Assembly (NCBI RefSeq): GCF_025961205.1
Contig: NZ_JAOQNH010000003.1
Coordinates: 1,062,501-1,126,500 of the forward strand
Reading direction: 5' to 3'
Length of the DNA stretch: 64,000 nt
From: Azospirillum fermentarium
GTDB lineage: Bacteria; Pseudomonadota; Alphaproteobacteria; Azospirillales; Azospirillaceae
The notes below the pieces were generated by a model that worked only from the letters and a program-made list of their open reading frames with translations, had not been told where the DNA came from and searched no databases. How positions within the stretch are numbered: the stretch's first letter is position 1; each line of letters begins with the position of its first letter. A program made the position numbers and the translations under genes. Of this stretch, positions 16,954 to 25,287 are shown one piece after another.

Positions 16954-17019
16954 ACGTTCCTCTCGTGCTGCGCAGCAGGCTGCCGCCCGCACTCCCAGTT
17001 TTTTAAAAAGCTGATGGGT

Positions 17020-17040
17020 CCGGGAAGCTGTGCTTCCCGG
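17020..17040 (-). terminator. Stem-loop between the dehydrogenase and fghA genes
   Basis: CCGGGAAGC, TGT, GCTTCCCGG is a 9-bp perfect stem. On the minus strand a run of five T follows after about ten bases, not directly, so termination would be partial. It lies between the dehydrogenase stop and fghA and may lower fghA expression or act as an mRNA 3' stabiliser. Confidence 0.4.
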
Positions 17041-17071
17041 ATGGGGCCTGGGGCGGCAGCCCCAGCGCGCC

Positions 17072-18190
17072 TTACTGGTTGTAGAGGATGACCGACCGGA
17101 TGCTCTTGCCCTCGTGCATCAGATCGAAGGCGTGGTTGATATCCTCCAGCCCCATGGTGTGGGTGATGAAGGTGTCCAACTCGAACTCGCCGCGCAGATA
17201 GCGTTCCACGTATTCCGGCAGTTCCGAGCGCCCGCGCACACCCCCGAACGCCGAGCCGCGCCACACCCGCCCGGTGACGAGCTGGAACGGACGGGTGCTG
17301 ATCTCCTCCCCCGCACCGGCGACACCGATGATGACCGACTCGCCCCAGCCCTTGTGGCAGCATTCCAGGGCGGCGCGCATGACCTTCACGTTGCCGATGC
17401 ACTCGAACGAGTAATCGACGCCGCCGTCGGTCATCTCCACCAGAACCTCCTGGATCGGGCGGTCATAGTCCTGGGGGTTGACGACATCGGTGGCGCCGAG
17501 CTGGCGGGCGATCTCGAACTTCGACGGGTTGATGTCGATGCCGATGATGCGCGACGCCTTGGCCATGGTGGCGCCGATGATGGCCGACAGGCCGATGCCG
17601 CCCAGGCCGAAGATGGCGACGGTGGCGCCCGGCTCCACCTTGGCGGTGTTCATGACGGCACCGATGCCGGTGGTGACGCCGCAGCCCAGCAGGCAGACCT
17701 TTTCCAGCGGGGCTTCCTTGTTGATCTTCGCCACCGCGATTTCCGGCAGCACCGTGTATTCGGAGAACGTCGAGGTGCCCATGTAATGGAACACCTCCTT
17801 GCCGCCCACGCTGAAGCGGGTGGTGCCGTCGGGCATCAGCCCCTTGCCCTGGGTGGCGCGGATGGCCTGGCACAGGTTGGTCTTGCCCGACAGGCAGAAT
17901 TTGCATTTCCCGCATTCAGGCGTGTAGAGCGGGATCACATGATCGCCCACCGCGACCGAGGTCACGCCCGGCCCCACCTCTTCCACCACCCCGGCGCCTT
18001 CGTGGCCGAGGATGCAGGGGAACACCCCCTCGGAATCCGCCCCCGACAGGGTGTAGGCGTCGGTGTGGCACACGCCGGTGGCGACGAGGCGGACCAGCAC
18101 CTCCCCCGCCTTGGGCGGAGCGATCCGCACCTGTTCGATCTGCAGCGGCTTCTTGGCTTCCCAGGCCACGGCGGCGCGCGACGTAATCAT
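17072..18190 (-). CDS. frmA: S-(hydroxymethyl)glutathione dehydrogenase / class III alcohol dehydrogenase
   Basis: This 372-residue cytosolic zinc enzyme oxidises S-hydroxymethylglutathione (formaldehyde plus glutathione) with NAD. The catalytic zinc ligands are in GVCHTDAY and GHEGAGVVEEVG. The four structural-zinc cysteines are in PECGKCKFCLSGKTNLC, and the NAD site is GLGGIGLSAIIGA. The length is typical. With fghA downstream and a divergent LysR gene, this is a complete formaldehyde module. It could also reduce S-nitrosoglutathione, as class III enzymes do. Confidence 0.96.
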   Translation of the reverse strand: MITSRAAVAWEAKKPLQIEQVRIAPPKAGEVLVRLVATGVCHTDAYTLSGADSEGVFPCILGHEGAGVVEEVGPGVTSVAVGDHVIPLYTPECGKCKFCLSGKTNLCQAIRATQGKGLMPDGTTRFSVGGKEVFHYMGTSTFSEYTVLPEIAVAKINKEAPLEKVCLLGCGVTTGIGAVMNTAKVEPGATVAIFGLGGIGLSAIIGATMAKASRIIGIDINPSKFEIARQLGATDVVNPQDYDRPIQEVLVEMTDGGVDYSFECIGNVKVMRAALECCHKGWGESVIIGVAGAGEEISTRPFQLVTGRVWRGSAFGGVRGRSELPEYVERYLRGEFELDTFITHTMGLEDINHAFDLMHEGKSIRSVILYNQ

Positions 18191-18279
18191 CCCCGTCCCC
18201 TTCCATCCCGTTGGTTCGTAGCAAGAAACGCCACCCTATCACCACCGCCGCCGTTGACAATCCGGCGGAGGTGAAGAGG

Positions 18280-18301
18280 ATTATTGCACCAATGGGATAA
18301 T
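18280..18301. promoter_or_regulatory. Nested dyads in the divergent LysR/dehydrogenase promoter
   Basis: ATTAT-N12-ATAAT encloses a smaller dyad ATTG-CAC-CAAT (18283-18293). Both lie in the 126-base gap between frmA and the LysR gene, close to the LysR start. LysR-type regulators bind such A/T-rich dyads and usually autoregulate. The assignment is by position. Confidence 0.4.
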
Positions 18302-18316
18302 CGCCGGACAGACCGC

Positions 18317-19204
18317 ATGAGCCAGTGGGACGGGATCGACGAATTCGTGGCGGTGGCCGACACCGGCAGCTTCACCGCCGCCGCCCGGCGGCTGCGCCTG
18401 TCCTCCTCCCAGCTCAGCCGCACCATCGCGGCGCTGGAGGACCGTCTGGGCGCGCGCCTGTTCTACCGCACCACCCGCAAGGTGACGCTGACCGAGGCCG
18501 GCGGCGTGCTGCTGGGCCACTGCCGCCGGCTGGTGGAGGAACGGGACGAGGCGCTGCTGGCCGTCCGCGATCTGCAAGGAGAGCCCAAGGGGCTGCTGCG
18601 CCTGACCAGCGCCGTGGCCTATGGCGAACGGTTCGTGGTGCCGCTGGTCAACGACTTCATCGCCCGCTACCCCAGCCTCAGCGTCAGCATCGAGTTGACC
18701 AACCGCACGCTGGATCTGGTGCACGAGGGGGTGGATCTGGCGGTACGGCTGGGACGGCTCAGCGATTCCAGCCTGGTGGCGACCCGGCTGGCCCCGCGGG
18801 AGATGCACCTGTGCGCCGCCCCCTGCTACCTTGAACGCTACGGCACGCCCCACACGCTGTCGGAGCTGGAGGGGCACGCCTGCCTGACCGGCACGGCGGA
18901 TGCCTGGACCTTCATGCGCGACGGGCGGGAATGGCCGTTCGCGCCCAAGGGGCGCTGGCGCTGCAACAGCGGCACGGCGGTGCTGGACGCGGCCCTGCGC
19001 GGGTTCGGCCTGTGCCAGTTGCCCGACTATTACGTGCGCGAGCCGGTGGCCGACGGGCGGCTGGTGTCGCTGCTGCCGGCCCACCGCCCGCCCAACACGG
19101 CGGTGTGGGCGGTCTATCCCCAGCGCCGCCACCTGTCGCCCAAGGTGCGGCTGCTGATCGAGCATCTGCGCGACGGTCTGGCGGCCCGGCCCGAATACCA
19201 ATAA
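18317..19204 (+). CDS. LysR-family transcriptional regulator
   Basis: This 295-residue protein has an N-terminal winged helix (FVAVADTGSFTAAARRLRLSSSQLSRTIAALE) and a C-terminal LysR effector domain. ATG 18317 (MSQWDGI) is preferred to the TTG eleven codons upstream, which lies inside the candidate operator. It is divergent from the formaldehyde genes, so control of frmA-fghA is likely. The pattern DGIDEFVAVADTGSF is common in this LysR subgroup and does not identify the inducer. Confidence 0.87.
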   Translation: MSQWDGIDEFVAVADTGSFTAAARRLRLSSSQLSRTIAALEDRLGARLFYRTTRKVTLTEAGGVLLGHCRRLVEERDEALLAVRDLQGEPKGLLRLTSAVAYGERFVVPLVNDFIARYPSLSVSIELTNRTLDLVHEGVDLAVRLGRLSDSSLVATRLAPREMHLCAAPCYLERYGTPHTLSELEGHACLTGTADAWTFMRDGREWPFAPKGRWRCNSGTAVLDAALRGFGLCQLPDYYVREPVADGRLVSLLPAHRPPNTAVWAVYPQRRHLSPKVRLLIEHLRDGLAARPEYQ

Positions 19205-19232
19205 CCTCCCCCCGGTCAACAAGGGATCGGAC

Positions 19233-19688
19233 ATGACCGAAATTTATGTGGACGCCGACGCCTGCCCGGTGCGTGACGAGGTGTTCCGGGTGGCCGAACG
19301 CCACGGGGTGGCGGTGCATCTGGTGACCAACGGCACCATGCGCCCGCCGTCATACCCGCTGGCCCGCATCGTGCTGGTGCCGCAGGGGGCGGACGCCGCC
19401 GACGACTGGATCGCCGAGCATATCCAGCAGGGCGACCTGTGCGTCACCGCCGACATCCCCCTGGCCGCCCGCTGCCTGGAACGCAAGGCGCGGGCGCTGT
19501 CGCCCACCGGACGGCCCTTCACCGCCGACAACATCGGGCAGGCGCTGGCCATGCGGGAACTGTCGCGCCACCTGCGCGAGACCGGCGCCATCACCGGCGG
19601 CCCGCCGCCCCTGGGCAAGGCCGACCGCTCCCACTTCCTCAACGCGCTGGAAACGGCGCTGCAGGCCATCCGCCGCCTGGGGGCGTAA
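19233..19688 (+). CDS. YaiI/YqxD-family protein (DUF188)
   Basis: This 151-residue protein starts YVDADACPVRDEV, the acidic signature of the DUF188 (PIN-like) family, followed by VTADIPLAARCLERKA and TADNIGQALAMREL. The family is conserved and PIN-nuclease-related, but its function is not established. AAGGGA precedes the ATG. It follows the LysR gene by 28 bases and could share its transcript. Confidence 0.88.
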   Translation: MTEIYVDADACPVRDEVFRVAERHGVAVHLVTNGTMRPPSYPLARIVLVPQGADAADDWIAEHIQQGDLCVTADIPLAARCLERKARALSPTGRPFTADNIGQALAMRELSRHLRETGAITGGPPPLGKADRSHFLNALETALQAIRRLGA

Positions 19689-19692
19689 GGGG

Positions 19693-20244
19693 TTATTGCA
19701 GAACCGGCAACGCCGTCCTGCCCTTCAGCGGTGGGGCGTAGGACGGGGCGGTGTAGACGGGAATCACCATGGGAAGCGGGTACGGCGTCGCCCCCGCCGG
19801 AATGCCGGCGGCGGGCGGGACGGCCGGGACCGGATCCGGTGCCGCCCCTGGCAACGCCACCACGGGCGACGCCGGGATGGGAGCGTTCTGGGCAGCCCCC
19901 CGCGGCGTCAGGGGCACCGGCCCGCCGGACCCGGTGCGGGCGGCGGGGGCAGCCGGGGGCGAAGCCGGTGCCGGTCCGGGGGCGAAGCCGGGCGCGGGTG
20001 CCCCCACGGGCACCATGGACGGCGGCGCCCCCAGGCTGCCGGCGCGGGCGGCGGTGGGGGCCAGCGGCACCATGTTTCCCACCGGCATGGCGGGGGTGGC
20101 GACGCCGGGAACGGTGTAGGCCACGGGGCTGGGTTCCACCATCACCACCATGGGATTGCGGGCGGGGGTGCAGGCCGTCACGCCCAGCACCAGAACCACC
20201 AGCCCGCCCATCATCATCCGATCGCGCATCGCGCCCATCCTCAT
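19693..20244 (-). CDS. Pro/Ala-rich lipoprotein
   Basis: This 183-residue protein has a lipobox LGVTAC after a hydrophobic helix. The remainder is low-complexity Pro/Ala/Gly, probably unfolded in the periplasm or a surface linker. No domain is recognised. The start overlaps the stop of the lipoprotein gene upstream (ATGA), so the two are co-translated. Low-complexity high-GC sequence makes spurious frames common, but signal peptide plus coupling support a real gene. Confidence 0.55.
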   Translation of the reverse strand: MRMGAMRDRMMMGGLVVLVLGVTACTPARNPMVVMVEPSPVAYTVPGVATPAMPVGNMVPLAPTAARAGSLGAPPSMVPVGAPAPGFAPGPAPASPPAAPAARTGSGGPVPLTPRGAAQNAPIPASPVVALPGAAPDPVPAVPPAAGIPAGATPYPLPMVIPVYTAPSYAPPLKGRTALPVLQ

Positions 20245-20708
20245 CGCGGTGCCTCCACCGGGGTCATCCGCCCGTCACTGTACACCATCCGCGGCAGCAC
20301 CGTAACGCGGTCCACGGGCGTGCCGATGAAGCTGGGGTAATAGGGGTTGGGATCGTACGACATGCGCAGCAACGTGCCCTTGTCGTCGAAGTAAAGGCTG
20401 ATGGACGATACCAGCTCGCTGCGCACGGTGCCGTTGGGGAACCGGGTTTCCGCCTGGATGGCGCGGAACGGATAGCGGTAGGTCACCACCGTCAGCCGGC
20501 TGTAGCGGTCGAACCGCGGCCCCGGATCGGGATGCCCCAGCATGGCCCGGATATCGTCGTACCGGGCGTTGAGCGCAAAGGCATAGGCCGGGACGATCCG
20601 CACCGCCACCGGCGGCGGTTCCGGCGGCGGCACGGCACAACCGCCCGCCGTCAGGACCAGCATGACCGCCGCCGCCCGCATGAGCCTCTTCACACCAGCC
20701 CCCGCCAT
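20241..20708 (-). CDS. Small lipoprotein of unknown function
   Basis: This 155-residue protein has lipobox TAGGC near residue 24, a short proline linker and a folded C-terminal half (FALNARYDDIRAMLGHPDPGP, ISLYFDDKGTLLRMSYDPNP). This is reminiscent of small BamE/SmpA-like domains, but I would not assign it there. It lies downstream of the hybrid kinase gene on the same strand, 114 bases away, and overlaps the next lipoprotein gene. Alternative in-frame starts exist at V6 and M10. Confidence 0.6.
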   Translation of the reverse strand: MAGAGVKRLMRAAAVMLVLTAGGCAVPPPEPPPVAVRIVPAYAFALNARYDDIRAMLGHPDPGPRFDRYSRLTVVTYRYPFRAIQAETRFPNGTVRSELVSSISLYFDDKGTLLRMSYDPNPYYPSFIGTPVDRVTVLPRMVYSDGRMTPVEAPR

Positions 20709-20822
20709 CCCGTTCCGCCCGCGGTTCCCGCGTCCCGACTCTTACACACCCCGCGGCGGGCGCGCAACGCAGGCCCAGGCACCCGCCGCCCTTTGTCACG
20801 GGCGGAAGCCGGCGGGAGAACG

Positions 20823-23483
20823 TCAGGGGCCGGCCCCCTTGCCCGGCAGCAGCCCCGACAGCACGGCGCGCAATTGCGCCGGCTTCACCGGCTTGTTCAG
20901 CACATGGCAGCCGCACTCCCGCGCCTCGTCCGCCAATTCGGCGGTGCGGTTGGCGGTGACCAGCACCGCCGGCACCGGCTCCCCGCACGCCCGGCGCAGG
21001 CGGGCGATCTCGTGGGTGCCCAGCGCCCCGTCGTCCAGGTGGTAATCGGCGATCAGCACGTCGGGGGGCGTGTCCCACACCGCCAGCCGCCCTTCGGCCT
21101 CGGCGCCCGAGGTGGCGGATTCCACCGCACAGCCCCAGCCGCGCAAGAGCGCCTCCATCCCCGCCACCACCGCCGGCTCGTTGTCCAGCACCAGCACCCG
21201 CGCGCCGGCCAGCCGGTCGCCGGCCGTGCGCGCCACCGGCGGCACGGCGCGGGCGATGCGCCGTTCGGTGCCCCGCGGCACCGTCACCGCGAACACCGAC
21301 CCGAACCCGACCCGCGACTGCACGGCGATGGGGTGGTCCAGCATGCGCGCCACCCGGTCCACGATGGCCAGCCCCAGCCCCATGCCGCGGTCGCGCCCGT
21401 TGGGGCCGGGGGTGTCCAGCCGGCGGAACTCCTGGAAGATCTCGGCCTGCTTGTCGGGGGGAATGCCGGGGCCGGTGTCCCACACCTCGATCCGCACGCC
21501 GTCGCCGGCGCGGCGGCAGCCCACCAGCACCCGCGCCCGTCCGCCCGCGTCCCCACGGGTGTAGCGCAGCGCGTTGGACAGGAAGTTCTGCACGATCCGG
21601 CGCAGGAGACGCATGTCCGACCGCACCACGGCGCCCGAGGCCACCACCGTCAGGTCGATGCCCCGTTCGGCGGCCACCGGCGCGTATTCGGTGGCCAGCG
21701 GCGCCAGCACGCCGCGCAGAGGGAAATCGGTCACCTCCGGCGTCACCGCCCCGGCGTCGAGCTTGGAGATGTCCAGCAGCGTGGACAGCAGATCCTCCAC
21801 CGAGGCCAGGGCGAGGTCGATGTTGTGGACCAGCCCGGCGTTGGCTTCCGGCTGCTCCAGATCCGACAGCGCCGACACGAACAGCCGCGCGGCGTTCAGC
21901 GGCTGCAACAGGTCGTGGCTGGCCGCGGCCAGGAAGCGCGTCTTGGACAGGTTGGCCTGTTCGGCGTCGGCCTTGGCCAGCCGCAGGGCGGCTTCCGCCG
22001 CCACGCGCTCGCGCACCTCCTGCTGCAATTGGGCGTTCAGTTGCGTCAGTTCGGCGGTGCGCTCGATCACCCGGCGCTCCAGGCTGTCGCGGGCGTCCTC
22101 CAGCGCCTGGGCCACCCGGCGGCGCTCGGTGATGTCGTGGATCAGGGCGAAGAAGCCCATCACCTCCCGCTGCGGCCCGAAATGGGGGATGTAGGAGGCG
22201 ACGGCGAAACGCATCTCGCCCCCCTCCCCCGCCAGTTCCAGCTCGAAGGTGACGTCCTCGCCCGCCAGCACCCGCTCCACATAGGGGCGGCGGATGGCGT
22301 AATCCGCCTCCCCCAGCAGCGAGGGCATGGTGTGGCCGATGATGGTTTCCCGCGGACGCTTGAACCACGCCTCATAGGCATGGTTGACGAAACGGTAGCA
22401 GCGGCCGGCGTCCACATAGGCAATCTGGGCCGGCACCGCGTCGGTCACCAGACGGATGCGCCGCTCGCCGTCGCGCAGGGCCTCTTCGGTGCGCTTCCTC
22501 TGGGTGATGTCGGTGAAGGTGATGACGAAACCGCCGCCCGGCATGGGGTTGCGCCGCACCTCCAGCACCGTGCCGTCCAGCCAGGGCTGTTCGCCCTCCC
22601 CCGTCCGCCGCAGCATGCCGGCCAGCGCCAGCCCGCGGTTGCCCTGGGCCAGCGCGTGATCCATCAGGTCGCCGAAGCGCGCCCCCGGCGCCGCCGCGTC
22701 CGCCGGCAGCCGCAGCAGTTCGGTAAAACGCCCGTTCCACGCCACCATGTCCTGATCGGCGTCGAACACCACCACCCCTTGCGCGATGTTGTCCAGCGTG
22801 GCCTGGAGCAGCGCCGATTTCTCCGCCAGTTCCCGTTCGCGGCGGCGGGCCTCGTGCTCCTTCAGGTCGGTGATGTCGGTGTAGACGCCGACGATGCCGC
22901 CGTCACGGGTGCGCCGCTCGTTCACCTGCACCCACCGCCCGTCGGCCAGCCGGTTGATGAAGGGGCCGGTCAGGTCGTGGCGGTGGTTCAGCCGTTCCTG
23001 GAGCCATTGATGCGGGTGGGGGTCGAGCACCCCGTGCGCCTCGGCCACCATGGCGACCAGGGCCGTGAAGGGCAGCCCCGGCAGGATCTTTTGCGACACC
23101 GACGCCGGCCAATAGGACAGGTATTTGCGGTTGCACAGCACCAGCCGGTCGTCGGCGTCGAACAGGGCGAAGCCCTCGCTCACCGACTCGATGGCTTCCG
23201 ACAGGCGGGTGCGCATGGTCTCCGCCAGTTCCTTGGCGCGGGCCAGATCGCGGTTCGACACCTCCAGCTCGCGCAGGGCGCGTTCCAGTTCCAGCGTGCG
23301 TTCGCGGATCTTGTGCTCCAGCACGATGGCGGTCTGGAACAGGGAGAAGGCGCCGCCCTGGAAATCCATGGACCGTTCCACGCGGTCCATCAGCACCTTG
23401 TTGATGCGGCGCAGCTTGGCGTTTTCCCGCTCCAATGCTGCGATGCGCTGGGAATCGTCGGGGATGGGGGTGCTCGAATCCAT
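20823..23483 (-). CDS. PAS-containing hybrid histidine kinase, NahK/ErcS'-like
   Basis: This 886-residue soluble kinase begins with a coiled coil (about 12-90). At least three PAS-type domains follow (starting near SEAIESVSEGFALFDADD, LDNIAQGVVVFDADQD and VTDAVPAQIAYVDAGR), then a second coiled coil. HisKA has phosphoacceptor His in AAASHDLLQPLNAARLF, the HATPase shows DTGPGIPPD and GMGLGLAIVDR, and the C-terminal receiver has VLVLDNEP and Asp in VLIADYHLDDG. The SHDLLQPL box is typical of the Pseudomonas NahK (PA1976) group. ATG 23483 follows the FIST gene stop by two bases. That adjacency matches known NosP-NahK pairs, in which the FIST protein inhibits the kinase on binding NO. Confidence 0.85.
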   Translation of the reverse strand: MDSSTPIPDDSQRIAALERENAKLRRINKVLMDRVERSMDFQGGAFSLFQTAIVLEHKIRERTLELERALRELEVSNRDLARAKELAETMRTRLSEAIESVSEGFALFDADDRLVLCNRKYLSYWPASVSQKILPGLPFTALVAMVAEAHGVLDPHPHQWLQERLNHRHDLTGPFINRLADGRWVQVNERRTRDGGIVGVYTDITDLKEHEARRRERELAEKSALLQATLDNIAQGVVVFDADQDMVAWNGRFTELLRLPADAAAPGARFGDLMDHALAQGNRGLALAGMLRRTGEGEQPWLDGTVLEVRRNPMPGGGFVITFTDITQRKRTEEALRDGERRIRLVTDAVPAQIAYVDAGRCYRFVNHAYEAWFKRPRETIIGHTMPSLLGEADYAIRRPYVERVLAGEDVTFELELAGEGGEMRFAVASYIPHFGPQREVMGFFALIHDITERRRVAQALEDARDSLERRVIERTAELTQLNAQLQQEVRERVAAEAALRLAKADAEQANLSKTRFLAAASHDLLQPLNAARLFVSALSDLEQPEANAGLVHNIDLALASVEDLLSTLLDISKLDAGAVTPEVTDFPLRGVLAPLATEYAPVAAERGIDLTVVASGAVVRSDMRLLRRIVQNFLSNALRYTRGDAGGRARVLVGCRRAGDGVRIEVWDTGPGIPPDKQAEIFQEFRRLDTPGPNGRDRGMGLGLAIVDRVARMLDHPIAVQSRVGFGSVFAVTVPRGTERRIARAVPPVARTAGDRLAGARVLVLDNEPAVVAGMEALLRGWGCAVESATSGAEAEGRLAVWDTPPDVLIADYHLDDGALGTHEIARLRRACGEPVPAVLVTANRTAELADEARECGCHVLNKPVKPAQLRAVLSGLLPGKGAGP

Positions 23484-23485
23484 GC

Positions 23486-24679
23486 TCACCGCCTTCCGAT
23501 CGCAACGCCGGTGAAGGTCTGGTTGACGTGCATGCCGTTGATCTGCTCGCCGTAGGCGCAAAAGCCGATGACCCGGTGGGCGGTCAGCCGCTCGGCCATG
23601 GCCGGGGCCAGCCCGCGCTGCTCCATCTCCAGCCGGCGCAGGATGCAGTCGCAGCCCAAAATCAGGTCGGGCGGGCCGATTTCCGCCTCGATCCCCTCCA
23701 TCAGCGCTTCCATGTTGAACAGCGGGTCCACCCCCTCGGCCACCGTCAGCACGATGCCTTCGTCGATGGCGCAGAAGAAGGTGAGGCTTTCGTCCTCGTT
23801 CACCTTCTGGATGGAACGCACATGGTACTGCCCGCCCACCCGCACCACCACCGGGTGGGCGGCGAAGATCATCGGCGTCAGCGGCTGCCCCTCCAGCCCC
23901 ACCAGGCGTGCGTATTCCGGCCCCGCCGGTTCGGCGTTGATCTCCGACACGATGCGCCGCTGGGGATCGGCGCCGGTCACCACCATCTTGCGCTCGGAAC
24001 TGACGAAATGCTGGGTGCGGAACACGGTGAAGGGGCGGGCGGTGGTGAACAGCGCCACCACCGCGGCGTTGGCGTGGAACCGCCCCTCATGCAGGACGAA
24101 CGTCTGTTCGAAGCGCAGGTCGTCGCCCGCCGACGCACCGAACAGCGGAATGTCGATCAGCGCGTTGTGCAGCGCGCTGACCACCGTCTCCTCGCTCATG
24201 GACAGGCCGTCGATCAGCAGCATGGCGAAGCTGTCCTGCCCCTCCATGGGGCGGGCGCGTTCGGCCAGCGCCCGGTCGCGGGCGGTCAGCAGGGTGCGGG
24301 CGACGGTGGTGCTGTCGGCCACCTCGAACCGCCCGATATCGTCCATGCGGGCGGTGACGACGCTGAAATCCTCCGCCGGGAAACCCACCCCCACCAGGGC
24401 GCCCGACAGATAGCCGCACGGCCCGATCTCCCCCGCCGTGGTGCAGCCGATCACCGGCACCGTGCCGAAGCGTTCGGCGAGCGCCGCCGCCAGCACCGTG
24501 CGGTCGAAGCTGGGAGAGCAGAAGACCACCACCGCCTCCAGCCCCGGCCGCCACAGGGCGGCATGCAGTTCGCGCGCCGCCGTGCGCGGGTCGCCGGCCA
24601 GCGACACCGCCTGGGGCAAGGGGGCGGTGCCCCCGCCGGGTGCGCCGGCCTTGGCCGCCGGCGGGGCTGCTGGAGCCAT
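23486..24679 (-). CDS. FIST-domain sensor protein, NosP-like
   Basis: This 397-residue cytosolic protein has FIST_N (VVVFCSPSFDRTVLAAAL, VIGCTTAGEIGPCGY, LLIDGLSMSEE, FGASAGDDL) and FIST_C (LILGCDCILRRLEME, VIGFCAYGEQINGMHVNQTF). ATG 24679 is chosen because GAGGA lies eight bases upstream. FIST proteins next to NahK-type kinases bind haem and sense nitric oxide (NosP). The context is exact here, but the haem ligand cannot be verified by eye. It might instead sense a small metabolite, as other FIST proteins are thought to. Confidence 0.85.
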   Translation of the reverse strand: MAPAAPPAAKAGAPGGGTAPLPQAVSLAGDPRTAARELHAALWRPGLEAVVVFCSPSFDRTVLAAALAERFGTVPVIGCTTAGEIGPCGYLSGALVGVGFPAEDFSVVTARMDDIGRFEVADSTTVARTLLTARDRALAERARPMEGQDSFAMLLIDGLSMSEETVVSALHNALIDIPLFGASAGDDLRFEQTFVLHEGRFHANAAVVALFTTARPFTVFRTQHFVSSERKMVVTGADPQRRIVSEINAEPAGPEYARLVGLEGQPLTPMIFAAHPVVVRVGGQYHVRSIQKVNEDESLTFFCAIDEGIVLTVAEGVDPLFNMEALMEGIEAEIGPPDLILGCDCILRRLEMEQRGLAPAMAERLTAHRVIGFCAYGEQINGMHVNQTFTGVAIGRR

Positions 24680-24808
24680 GGCACCATCCTCGGTCTGGGA
24701 ATCCTTCTGTGCCAAAGTACTCCAGGGATGGCGGCGGGCAAGGCCGATCCGGTGCAGGGGGGATTCGACCATCGTCTTACGGCACCTTTGTCTGCGGGGC
24801 GGAGGGTA

Positions 24809-25186
24809 TCAGGCCAGCGCCGGCCTGGGGCGCGCCACGTCGGGCAACTCGGCGTCGGTGAACAGGCGGGCGCGGGCGATGAACCGCACCCCGTCCGGTG
24901 CTTCCAGCGAAAAGCCGCCGCTGCGCGATTCGACCACATCCAGCAACACCTGACTGTGCTCCCAATAGGCGAACACATCGTCGGCCATGTAGAAGGGGGC
25001 GCCCTCCGCCTCCCCCACCCGCAGGTCGCGCCCGCCCAGCCGGAAGCCGTCCGCCGGCAGGCACAGGGGGGCGGAGCCGTCGCAACAGCCCCCCGACAGG
25101 TGGAAGATCAACGGCCCATGCACCGCGGACAGCCGGCCGATCAGGGCGGCGGCGGCTGGGCTGACGGTCACGCGCGCAATGGTCAT
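24809..25186 (-). CDS. DUF779 protein associated with aldehyde dehydrogenase
   Basis: This 125-residue protein has the Cys-rich DUF779 signature HLSGGCCDGSAPLC and later VFAYWEHSQVLLDVV. Genes of this family are found next to ExaC/AldA-type aldehyde dehydrogenases, as here. The role is unknown; a redox or enzyme-maturation function is only a guess. The start is ATG 25186 (MTIARV). A strong terminator lies between the aldehyde dehydrogenase gene and this gene, so it depends on read-through or its own promoter. Confidence 0.8.
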   Translation of the reverse strand: MTIARVTVSPAAAALIGRLSAVHGPLIFHLSGGCCDGSAPLCLPADGFRLGGRDLRVGEAEGAPFYMADDVFAYWEHSQVLLDVVESRSGGFSLEAPDGVRFIARARLFTDAELPDVARPRPALA

Positions 25187-25230
25187 GGGATGGCTCTCCA
25201 TACGGTGGTGCCGGGAAGAACAGCAAAAAA

Positions 25231-25255
25231 AGCCGGGGGCTGTGCGCCCCCGGCT
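25231..25255 (-). terminator. Rho-independent terminator after the aldehyde dehydrogenase gene
   Basis: A 10-bp GC-rich perfect stem (AGCCGGGGGC / GCCCCCGGCT) with a 5-base loop is followed on the minus strand by six to seven T. It ends 33 bases downstream of the dehydrogenase stop and 45 bases before the DUF779 start. Confidence 0.85.
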
Positions 25256-25287
25256 AAGTCTCACCCGATAGGGAGGAACGCACCGGC

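Noticed and set aside
19731..23555. 1,274-residue plus-strand open frame
   Set aside because: It is antisense to the PAS hybrid kinase and lipoprotein genes. It is rich in H/R/G/Q and has no domain, although very long.
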